6,561 bases of DNA, taken from Deltaproteobacteria bacterium. GTDB lineage: Bacteria > Desulfobacterota > Syntrophobacteria > B119-G9. Every line of letters begins with the position of its first letter. Positions within the stretch are counted from its first letter, which is position 1. Made by a program: the position numbers and the translations under genes. Below are positions 1-6,194 of the stretch, piece after piece. The stretch covers positions 1 to 6,561 of the forward strand of contig QMLL01000098.1 in the NCBI GenBank assembly GCA_003646715.1, given 5' to 3'. Below the pieces are notes generated by a model. The model ran no database searches. It had not been told where the DNA came from and was given only the letters and a program-made list of their open reading frames with translations.

Positions 1-519
1 GGCACTCTCACCTGTTGTTCTTTGCTGTCTTAGTCGAATAATAGCATCATACGTGGCCAGACTTGTCTGAAAAACCAGGAAAAGCCCAACTATAGGCAAG
101 CTTATTCGTGTGTAGCTCATCGGGATATCCAGCATACCGTAGTGCCTCCAGCCATTTTTGAAGGCAATGAACCAGTATTTATATCCATAAATTGAGACAA
201 GAAGTGAGAAAGCAAGCATTAATCCACACGTTATAACACTACAAACTTGTTGCACCTTTATGCTCAGTCGTTTAAACACGAAGTCCACACTCACGTGAGT
301 TTCCTTATCAAATGCGTAAACAATCCCTAGCATCCCAAACCAGACCAGCAGATAGGAGGTTATTTCGTTGGTCCAGATGGTTGGCCTGTTATAAAGCTCT
401 CGTGAGGTTACCTCATAGATGGTAAAAAGGACAATCAATGAAATTCCAATAATTGAGATCGTCTCAATGAGTTTGATCAACCATTTATATACGGTTCGTA
501 TGATCATGGTATTTCTCAT
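1..519 (-). CDS. TRAP transporter small permease subunit (DctQ-like), system 2, cut at its C-terminus by the window edge
   Basis: I translated this frame by hand from the minus strand. It begins at ATG 519-517, overlapping the stop of the upstream large permease in an ATGA, and stays open for 173 codons to base 1 with no stop. DctQ proteins are usually about 160-190 residues, so only a short tail should be missing. Four hydrophobic segments lie near residues 17-37, 50-70, 92-112 and 134-157, the expected four-helix topology. Family-typical motifs are RELYNRPTIWTNEI (residues 40-53), at the start of helix 2, and KETHVSVDFV (72-81), matching the usual G-x-H-I-x-V-D loop. It should form the membrane complex with the large permease just upstream, receiving the loaded binding protein. 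A second in-frame ATG at codon 5 is a possible alternative start. The overlap implies translational coupling. Family assignment is firm; the substrate is unknown. Confidence 0.9.
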   Translation of the reverse strand, partial: MRNTMIIRTVYKWLIKLIETISIIGISLIVLFTIYEVTSRELYNRPTIWTNEITSYLLVWFGMLGIVYAFDKETHVSVDFVFKRLSIKVQQVCSVITCGLMLAFSLLVSIYGYKYWFIAFKNGWRHYGMLDIPMSYTRISLPIVGLFLVFQTSLATYDAIIRLRQQRTTGESA

Positions 520-1814
520 CCCATGGTTGACGGCAGCCAAAGTGCCAAACGCGGTATCAGAGTGATAAGAACTACACAAACGACTAGTGCAATGAGAAAA
601 GGGATGACCCCCTTGAATACATCCTCGACCCCGATCTGTAAAGACTTCCCTATTTCAGCTACAATATAACAGTTCATTCCGACTGGCGGCGATAAGAGTG
701 CTATTTCGATGAACAACACCAGTATCACACCATACCAGATGAGACTAAATCCCATGGCCTGTACTGCTGGGGCAAAAATAGGGGTTGTGAGAACAATTAT
801 GCTGGTTCCTTCAAGAAACAACCCCAACACGGCTATTGTAAGGTACACAATCAGGATGAAAAGCCATGGAGGCAGCTTTACAAGACTGCTTTGAAGCCCA
901 TACATAATGCCAACCTTGGCCATCATAAACCCAAGTATCTTTGCGGTGCACATGAGGAGAAGCAAGAAGCCGCTCACAGCAATGGTGTTTCTTAGTGATC
1001 GCAACAGCATATCCCAGCTCAACTTTTTGTAAATTGAACACAAGACCAGTGACAGGATGCTGCCAATTGCCGCTGCCTCCGCAGGAGTAGCGATACCCAC
1101 GTAGATACTTGCAAGCACCAGTATCGCCAGAATAACTACTGGCAGTATCTTGGATGTGCTCTTAAGTTTTGCTTCCCACCCCATCTGGGCATACACATCA
1201 GCCACACTGGGAAAGAGCCTGGAGAGAATGAGAATATTTAGAATGAAGAGACTAGCCAATAACAGTCCTGGTATGATACCCGCTATAAAAAGCGCGGCAA
1301 TCGATGCACCACTCATGTATCCATAGATAACAAATGCAAGGCTTGGGGGAATGAGAATCCCAAGGCTCCCTCCCGCCGCGACACTTCCGGATGCGAGCTT
1401 TTTGCTATAACCATGTTTTAACATTTCTGGCAGTGTCATACTCCCCAGGGAAGCTGCCGTCACATAACTTGAGCCACAGACCGCGGCAAATATCGCGCTT
1501 GCTATAATTGTGGCAATACAGAGGGAACCGCGTAAACGCCCGGTCAACTTTTCAACGCTATCGTAAAGATCCGAGATAAATCCCCCTGATGACAATAATT
1601 CGGCCATCAGTACGAACAACGGTATAGTTATCAACACGAAATCACTTAGCATATCATGCAGCTCCTGCGCGATCACCACGCAGGAGTGCAAGCCTGAATA
1701 AATAATTATCCCTGCTGTTCCCACCACACCAAAAACAAAGCCCAAAGGCATTCGTATAGCCAGCAATGCCAGGATCGAAACCGCAACTATTAATAGCTCT
1801 ATATACCAAGCCAC
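516..1814 (-). CDS. TRAP transporter large permease subunit (DctM-like), system 2
   Basis: A 432-residue, very hydrophobic protein of normal DctM length with about twelve membrane segments. Hallmarks are RMPLGF near the N-terminus (21-26), CGSSYVTAASLG (113-124), LGILIPPS (151-158), ATPAEAAAIG (242-251), LEGTSIIVLTTP (334-345) and SPPVGMNCYIV (375-385). The paired IPPS and SPPVG loops belong to the two inverted repeats of the ion-transporter superfamily fold, which form the substrate and Na+ sites. It should catalyse cation-coupled import of the solute delivered by its binding protein. The start is GTG at 1814-1812: an in-frame TAA lies at 1820-1818, and AAGAAGGG sits 6 nt upstream, while the next methionine (residue 22) would remove the first helix. 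The gene follows the binding-protein gene after 140 nt and precedes the small subunit with a 4-base overlap, giving P-M-Q order. Substrate unknown. Confidence 0.95.
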   Translation of the reverse strand: MAWYIELLIVAVSILALLAIRMPLGFVFGVVGTAGIIIYSGLHSCVVIAQELHDMLSDFVLITIPLFVLMAELLSSGGFISDLYDSVEKLTGRLRGSLCIATIIASAIFAAVCGSSYVTAASLGSMTLPEMLKHGYSKKLASGSVAAGGSLGILIPPSLAFVIYGYMSGASIAALFIAGIIPGLLLASLFILNILILSRLFPSVADVYAQMGWEAKLKSTSKILPVVILAILVLASIYVGIATPAEAAAIGSILSLVLCSIYKKLSWDMLLRSLRNTIAVSGFLLLLMCTAKILGFMMAKVGIMYGLQSSLVKLPPWLFILIVYLTIAVLGLFLEGTSIIVLTTPIFAPAVQAMGFSLIWYGVILVLFIEIALLSPPVGMNCYIVAEIGKSLQIGVEDVFKGVIPFLIALVVCVVLITLIPRLALWLPSTMG

Positions 1815-1820
1815 AGCTTA

Positions 1821-1828
1821 CCCTTCTT
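1821..1828 (-). promoter_or_regulatory. Ribosome binding site that fixes the GTG start of the system 2 large permease
   Basis: On the minus strand AAGAAGGG lies 6 nt before GTG 1814-1812. An in-frame stop TAA (1820-1818) lies in the spacer, so translation in this frame cannot begin further upstream. The match to anti-Shine-Dalgarno is moderate and the GTG start is weaker than ATG, which suggests a lower initiation rate than for the binding-protein gene upstream. Confidence 0.55.
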
Positions 1829-1873
1829 GTGTAACGCGTTTTTGAATCCAATTAAACCAGGGCTTACCTGTTT

Positions 1874-1911
1874 GTTCCTTTCCCAATTCTTGGCAAGACA
1901 ACCAAAGGAAC
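1874..1911 (-). repeat. 8-bp inverted repeat (possible mRNA stem-loop) between binding protein and permease genes
   Basis: GTTCCTTT at 1874-1881 is the exact reverse complement of AAAGGAAC at 1904-1911, separated by 22 nt. It lies inside the 140-nt gap between the system 2 binding-protein gene and its permease gene. In transporter operons, stem-loops at this position often stabilise the binding-protein message or attenuate the downstream genes. The stem is short and AT-rich, the loop is long and no U-tract follows on the minus strand, so it does not resemble a strong intrinsic terminator. It could be chance. The rest of the gap (1815-1954) shows no other gene or clear signal. Confidence 0.25.
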
Positions 1912-1954
1912 TCTTACTCCGACAGGGTAAGAAATAACCGCATCAGGTATGCCG

Positions 1955-3028
1955 TCACTCCCAGTATTTTAAAACTTGCCTTCCCGTAACCTTTTCTACA
2001 ATCTGAAGCAGTTCCTTCCCCAATTCAGGTTTTCTTTTCATAACCCAGAATACGGAAGCTTTTGTCAGGAGTTTTCTCCATCTGAGGCTTTCAGCAGGAG
2101 GAAGATCATACCATTTAACACCTTTCTTCTCGACATCAGGTTTTATCTCCTTCCAAAAATTCGCATCCCACTGTTTATAAAAAGTCTCCAGTTGCAGTTG
2201 AGCCTTTTTTATCCCTTCTTTTACATCCTCGGGGAATTCCTCGTAGATACTGTTGTTGATTAGAAAGAAAAAACCAAAGTTCCCACTGTGCGTAGCTGTG
2301 AAGTATGGCGCGACATCCCACAGTCGCATAGCATAGAGGCCTGCACAACCAGTGTGAATTCCCTGCACGACTCCGGTCTGCAGCGCTGGGGGCACTTCTG
2401 ACATCGGAAGTGTTACAACACCTGCACCAGCTTCTTTCAAGAAGATGTTCGCTGCTCCACCCATACCTCTGATCTTCTTCCCCTTGAGATCTTCCAACTT
2501 TTTAATTTGTTCTTTCTTCATGGATACAGCGTAATAGTTCATCAAAGGGAAGGTTCCGATTATCCTGACACCTTCGGGCACTGCCTGACGGTTCAAAATA
2601 TCAAGAGCTCCCGAATGCATTATTTTGAAGTATTCCTCAATACTCCATATAGCACCCACATCAAAGCTGAATTCAGGATGTGTCCCCCCCTGATAAACAT
2701 CCAAGGTTGCTCCCCCATCAATAGTTCCCGCAGAAACAGCAGTCCATATCTCCCGTGCCCCGACAAATTCACCAGCAGGGTGAAGGCTACATACAACCCG
2801 CCCATTCGTATTTTCCTTTACTAGCTCAATAAACTTCATCGGAACTTCCCACATGCAGTTGAGCTTTCCGGGTACCGTAAAGTTCTGGATTTTTAGTTTC
2901 CACACCTTTTCCTTGGCAACCGCATTTGAAGTCCCCAGACTCGCGAGGAAAAATAGGCAAATTACAATTGCCAGTACGAGCCGGCTTATTTCCACCACAC
3001 TGCTTCGTTTTTTCATCATTGTTTTCAT
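1955..3028 (-). CDS. TRAP transporter periplasmic solute-binding protein (DctP family), system 2
   Basis: A 357-residue protein of typical DctP length. The N-terminus is basic (KKR at 6-8), followed by a hydrophobic core (about 16-33) and an A-V-A cleavage site near residue 38, so it should be exported and released by signal peptidase I. The mature part shows the family signature LEDLKGKKIRGMG (178-190); the arginine of this motif (R187) occupies the place of the conserved Arg that in characterised DctP proteins forms a salt bridge with the ligand carboxylate. That supports an organic-anion ligand, but the specific compound cannot be predicted. The start at ATG 3028-3026 is chosen because AAGGAGGG lies just upstream; in-frame ATGs at codons 4 and 5 fit the ribosome site less well. 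It follows the system 1 permease by 65 nt and heads a P-M-Q set. Confidence 0.95.
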   Translation of the reverse strand: MKTMMKKRSSVVEISRLVLAIVICLFFLASLGTSNAVAKEKVWKLKIQNFTVPGKLNCMWEVPMKFIELVKENTNGRVVCSLHPAGEFVGAREIWTAVSAGTIDGGATLDVYQGGTHPEFSFDVGAIWSIEEYFKIMHSGALDILNRQAVPEGVRIIGTFPLMNYYAVSMKKEQIKKLEDLKGKKIRGMGGAANIFLKEAGAGVVTLPMSEVPPALQTGVVQGIHTGCAGLYAMRLWDVAPYFTATHSGNFGFFFLINNSIYEEFPEDVKEGIKKAQLQLETFYKQWDANFWKEIKPDVEKKGVKWYDLPPAESLRWRKLLTKASVFWVMKRKPELGKELLQIVEKVTGRQVLKYWE

Positions 3029-3033
3029 AATAA

Positions 3034-3041
3034 CCCTCCTT
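3034..3041 (-). promoter_or_regulatory. Strong Shine-Dalgarno of the system 2 binding-protein gene
   Basis: AAGGAGGG on the minus strand, with the GGAGG core 6 nt before ATG 3028-3026. It is a near-perfect ribosome binding site and stronger than those of the membrane-subunit genes. The surrounding 65-nt gap (3029-3093) shows no convincing terminator hairpin, so read-through from system 1 is plausible. Confidence 0.75.
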
Positions 3042-3093
3042 TCTGACGTTAATTGTTGTTTTTCAGTGAAGCAAACGGCCTTAACCCGATTAC

Positions 3094-4401
3094 TTACATA
3101 AGACTTGGAAGCCAGAGGCTCAAAACCGGAAAAGCTGTTAATATTACCAGGTCTATAATTAATGTTAGGACAAAAGGCGCAGCACCAAAGGCGATTTCGC
3201 TAAGAGGCGCATCGCTCACTCCACGAAGAACATAAAGATTCAAGCCGACTGGAGGTGTAATCAGGCCTATTTCACATGCCAGTGTCACTACAACTGAAAA
3301 CCAGATGGGATCGAATCCCATGGTCTTAATAGTGGGAAGTATCACAGGGATGGTCATAACCATCATTGACACCGGGTCCACAAGCATACCCAGAATGAGG
3401 TAAAGAACATAAAATAGCGAAATAACTATGTATCTGGAAACCTTTAGCTCTATTACCAGTGTTGTGAGCAGTGCAGGTACTCTGAGATATTGAACAACAA
3501 AGCTTACAATGGAAGCGCAGGCAAGGATAAGCATTATAAAACTCGTGGTTCTGACCGTGGCCAAAAGGGCTTCCCAGAGGGCAGCCCAGGTTAGGTTTTT
3601 TTTCAACAAGCATAGTGCAAAAGCGCACAGCGCCCCAACAGCTCCTGCCTCGGTGGGTGTGGTAACACCGAGATATATTCCTCCCAGAACGAAGAAAATG
3701 ATTAGTGCGGGCCATATAATAGTAACGGACTGAAGCAGCTTCGCTTTAAGAGATACGTCCGCCTCAATTACGATTTCAGGTATGATCCCCGGTTTCAAAC
3801 GACTCCATAGATCGACCATTACAATGAAGGTGAGAGTGCACAGTATCCCAGGGATTACTCCAGCAATGAAGCAATGACCTATCGACACCCCGGCTAGATT
3901 TCCATAAATGATCATCGTTATGCTGGGGGGTATCAAAATTCCAAGCGTACCGCCTGCTGAAATGGCTCCATATGTCAAGCTTTTTGAATAGCCGCGTTTC
4001 AACATCTCAGGGGCAGCGATTCTGCCCAACGTTGCGCAAGTAGCAAGGCTCGATCCAGACATTGCAGCAAATATTGCGCAGGACACAGTAGTGGCATGGC
4101 ACAGACCGCCCCTTAGCTTCTTCAACCACAAGGACAACGTTCCAAAGAGGCTCTCGCTCATTCCAGAAATGACTAACAGTTCGCCCATTAGTATGAATAA
4201 GGGCACGGGGGTAAGGGGAAACTTGTTAACAGCGGACCAGATAAGGTTGCCCATCATTCTCTGTGGCGATCTTATCCCAGGGAGAAAAAAGACTAATCCA
4301 ATAAACCCAACTATACCCAAAGCAAAAGCAACTCTCACCCCAGAAAACAACAACACAAGGAGGATCAAGACCATCAGACCTACAGCCATACCCAGACTCA
4401 T
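3094..4401 (-). CDS. TRAP transporter large permease subunit (DctM-like), system 1
   Basis: A 435-residue polytopic membrane protein of normal DctM length, with about twelve hydrophobic segments spread over the whole chain. Recognisable motifs in order are SGVRVAFALG (20-29), SGSSLATCATLG (115-126), LGILIPPS (153-160), TTPTEAGAVG (247-256), VDPVSMMVMTIPVILP (341-356) and ITPPVGLNLYVLRG (381-394). The IPPS and TPPVG loops mark the pseudo-symmetric halves of the permease. It should form the transport channel with the small subunit encoded 24 nt upstream. The start ATG 4401-4399 is preceded 6 nt upstream by AAAGGGG, with a further GGAG about 15 nt upstream; methionine 5 is an alternative. It ends in TAA 65 nt before the next binding-protein gene. 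It resembles the other large permease in this window around the EMLK-GYSK and LGILIPPS motifs, but the two diverge strongly elsewhere. Confidence 0.95.
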   Translation of the reverse strand: MSLGMAVGLMVLILLVLLFSGVRVAFALGIVGFIGLVFFLPGIRSPQRMMGNLIWSAVNKFPLTPVPLFILMGELLVISGMSESLFGTLSLWLKKLRGGLCHATTVSCAIFAAMSGSSLATCATLGRIAAPEMLKRGYSKSLTYGAISAGGTLGILIPPSITMIIYGNLAGVSIGHCFIAGVIPGILCTLTFIVMVDLWSRLKPGIIPEIVIEADVSLKAKLLQSVTIIWPALIIFFVLGGIYLGVTTPTEAGAVGALCAFALCLLKKNLTWAALWEALLATVRTTSFIMLILACASIVSFVVQYLRVPALLTTLVIELKVSRYIVISLFYVLYLILGMLVDPVSMMVMTIPVILPTIKTMGFDPIWFSVVVTLACEIGLITPPVGLNLYVLRGVSDAPLSEIAFGAAPFVLTLIIDLVILTAFPVLSLWLPSLM

Positions 4402-4425
4402 AGTTGTCCCCTTTGTCTCCTTTCT

Positions 4426-4977
4426 CTAGTCCATTCCATCAATAGCTTTCTCCTGACTGCCGTTTTCCTCGCCAAGGAAATTGTTGTTCAGTATCTCGAT
4501 TAACAATTGAAGAGACAAGCACGCCAGGCCTATAAAAATAAAAAGCTGTGGAATGAAAAGAGGCGTACGCAAGAGAGTAGCGGAAATCCTCTTGCTCACG
4601 AATGAATCCCTGACAAGCCAGTATGCTTGTCGGGTAAGCACAACCAGGAAAATCAGGGTTAATGCATCAGTCAAGAGGGTTACTCGCTTCTGTGCTTTTG
4701 GCCCGAGTTTCCCCACAAGGGTTTCCACATATATGTGACCTCCCCTGGTAAGGGTGTAAGCAGCACCCAAAAACGTGATCCCCACCAACAGATAGCAGGA
4801 AACTTCATCTGCCCAGATGGTTGGTTTGTTGAAGAGATGGCGCATTATGACATCGTATCCGATGCCAAACATCATCATCAGTGCAAAAACACCGCTCACA
4901 TAACCCAGGGAGATGGTTATCTTCCCAATTACCTTCGATAACGCAGTAATAACTGGTTTTGTTCTGTTTTTACTCAT
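4426..4977 (-). CDS. TRAP transporter small permease subunit (DctQ-like), system 1
   Basis: A 183-residue protein with four hydrophobic segments near residues 19-42, 56-76, 98-118 and 138-163, which is the DctQ topology and length. Family features are RHLFNKPTIWADEVS (46-60), at the entry of helix 2, and RGGHIYVETLVGKLGP (78-93), the typical R-x-G-H-I-x-V loop. DctQ subunits form a scaffold for the transport domain of the large permease and help position the binding protein. The start ATG 4977-4975 lies 42 nt after the binding-protein stop and has no good Shine-Dalgarno: only an A-rich AGAAAGAAA stretch is present, further upstream than usual, so initiation may be weak or coupled. The hydrophilic tail of about 20 residues after helix 4 is acidic. 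The stop TAG (4428-4426) lies 24 nt before the large permease. Confidence 0.93.
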   Translation of the reverse strand: MSKNRTKPVITALSKVIGKITISLGYVSGVFALMMMFGIGYDVIMRHLFNKPTIWADEVSCYLLVGITFLGAAYTLTRGGHIYVETLVGKLGPKAQKRVTLLTDALTLIFLVVLTRQAYWLVRDSFVSKRISATLLRTPLFIPQLFIFIGLACLSLQLLIEILNNNFLGEENGSQEKAIDGMD

Positions 4978-5019
4978 GTTCGGTCAATTTCTTTCTAATG
5001 ACTATGAGGGAAAAACCAT

Positions 5020-6084
5020 CTATTTCTTTTTTGCGCGGTACTCCCGAAGGAAGGCCTCCACTTCTTCAAGCATTTGCTTTGCCTCGGGGCTCCCCGACTT
5101 CTCGCATTGTTTTATCCACGTGCTCCGTACTGACTTGGTCAATTCGAGGCATTTCTTGATTTCTGAGGGGGATGGCTTAATCACTTTGATGCCTCGCTTC
5201 TTGAGAGACTCTAAAGTGGAAGCAACCAGGGAAATGTTACAGGCGCAATTTTTTTCTCCCGCCTCTTTTAAGACTTCCTTTACAATAGGCTTGAGCTCAT
5301 CCGGCAGAGAATCAAAGGCATTGCCGTTTACAATTATGAAAGCAGCACAGGAAGAACCGGTTATGGGCCATTGATTTATATACTTGCAATACTCCGAGAA
5401 CCCCATGCTATCGTATACAACCAGTCCGGTCACTAACCCGTCCACTACGTGCCGTTGCACAGCAAGGAATGCCTCATCCCATGGTATTGAGATTCCGGCA
5501 GCTCCCAGGGCTTCAAACGCGAGTGAATCATAGTAGCCCATTCCCCTTAGTTTCTTGCCTTTGAAATCGGCCACCGTGCGTATCGGCTGGTTACAATAAA
5601 CGTTGATACCAGGCCAGTGATCGATGCCCATAAGTCGAATATTGTATTTCTGGCGAAGTGATTTTTCCCAATATCTCCACACGACGGCATTTACTACTGC
5701 CGGATATTCATCGTCCGCCCGCAAAACTCCCGGGATGGCGTAAAAACTCCCCAGGGGCCACTCTCCGCTATAATAAGGTGTGCCAGCTATAGCGCCCTGG
5801 ATCATCCCGTCGCGAACTGCATGCAAAACATCCGGTACCGGTACCAGATTTATCGGGACATGAAGCTCGAGTCGACCTCCTGTAGCTTTTGCCATACGTT
5901 TTGGCAACCATTCACCGAACGTTTTATTATCACACCATTTCCCGAGGGCCATTTGATTGAAAGTCCACACTATCTTCTTTGGTTTTTTCTGTGCAGCGAT
6001 TGATAGGTGGCCCAATGCAAAACAGATTGCTGTCACAATAAAACACGCAGCAAAAATAACGGATAACCAAGCTTTTCTCTTCAT
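5020..6084 (-). CDS. TRAP transporter periplasmic solute-binding protein (DctP family), system 1
   Basis: A 354-residue protein of normal DctP length. It starts MKRK, followed by a hydrophobic core (about 5-29) and a likely signal-peptidase-I site near residues 30-31 (S-I-A-A before QKK); no convincing lipobox is seen. The signature DFKGKKLRGMG (173-183) contains the conserved ligand-contacting arginine (R180), supporting an organic-anion substrate of unknown identity. The mature chain carries eight cysteines (51, 164, 233, 246, 280, 282, 312, 327), including a C-A-C pair. This is many for such a protein; the system 2 counterpart has three in its mature part. The lysine-rich C-terminus (344-354) is probably helical. 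ATG 6084-6082 is chosen because GGGAGG lies directly upstream. It is the first gene of a P-Q-M set and is followed after 42 nt by the small permease gene. The protein is clearly divergent from the system 2 binding protein. Confidence 0.95.
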   Translation of the reverse strand: MKRKAWLSVIFAACFIVTAICFALGHLSIAAQKKPKKIVWTFNQMALGKWCDNKTFGEWLPKRMAKATGGRLELHVPINLVPVPDVLHAVRDGMIQGAIAGTPYYSGEWPLGSFYAIPGVLRADDEYPAVVNAVVWRYWEKSLRQKYNIRLMGIDHWPGINVYCNQPIRTVADFKGKKLRGMGYYDSLAFEALGAAGISIPWDEAFLAVQRHVVDGLVTGLVVYDSMGFSEYCKYINQWPITGSSCAAFIIVNGNAFDSLPDELKPIVKEVLKEAGEKNCACNISLVASTLESLKKRGIKVIKPSPSEIKKCLELTKSVRSTWIKQCEKSGSPEAKQMLEEVEAFLREYRAKKK

Positions 6085-6089
6085 CGAAT

Positions 6090-6095
6090 CCTCCC
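6090..6095 (-). promoter_or_regulatory. Strong Shine-Dalgarno of the system 1 binding-protein gene
   Basis: GGGAGG within AGAGGGAGGA on the minus strand, about 5 nt before ATG 6084-6082. It sets the start and suggests efficient translation of the binding protein compared with the downstream membrane genes. Confidence 0.75.
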
Positions 6096-6115
6096 TCTTA
6101 ATACCAATTCGTTTA

Positions 6116-6144
6116 CTTTAAAATGGTTCCCGGCCACCACCCAA
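6116..6144 (-). promoter_or_regulatory. Weak candidate sigma-70-type promoter for TRAP system 1
   Basis: TTGGGT (6144-6139) and TTAAAG (6121-6116) are separated by 17 nt on the minus strand, in the 110-nt gap before the first binding-protein gene. Each hexamer matches only about three of six consensus positions, so support comes mainly from spacing and position. Transcription would begin roughly 20-30 nt before the start codon. No operator palindrome or clear terminator was recognised in the rest of the gap (6085-6194). Confidence 0.2.
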
Positions 6145-6194
6145 GATTTTTTAGCATCACTTTGCCGTTTTCATGGCTAAAGCCGTGTTTCTCG

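Noticed and set aside
3029..3093. Possible terminator or promoter between the two TRAP sets
   Set aside because: No GC-rich hairpin with a following U-run and no credible pair of promoter hexamers was found in these 65 nt; only the ribosome binding site is clear.
3326..3715. 129-codon minus-strand open frame inside the system 1 large permease
   Set aside because: It is an alternative frame of a clear DctM gene with no family resemblance of its own; overlap with a conserved membrane protein explains its openness.
4913..5374. 153-codon plus-strand open frame across the system 1 binding-protein/small-subunit junction
   Set aside because: It is antisense to two well-supported genes, has no recognisable domain and no good ribosome site; it looks like a shadow of the minus-strand coding.
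6120..6140. Possible sigma-54 promoter around TGGCCGGGAACC upstream of system 1
   Set aside because: The -24-like TGGC is present, but the required GC dinucleotide at the -12 position with correct spacing is absent.
6142..6182. Inverted repeat TTAGCCAT / ATGCTAA next to an A/T run, considered as a terminator of the DUF1847-like gene
   Set aside because: The stem has a bulge and a 15-nt loop, and on the minus strand it is followed by A residues rather than a U-tract; on the plus strand the T-run precedes the stem. It does not fit an intrinsic terminator in either direction.
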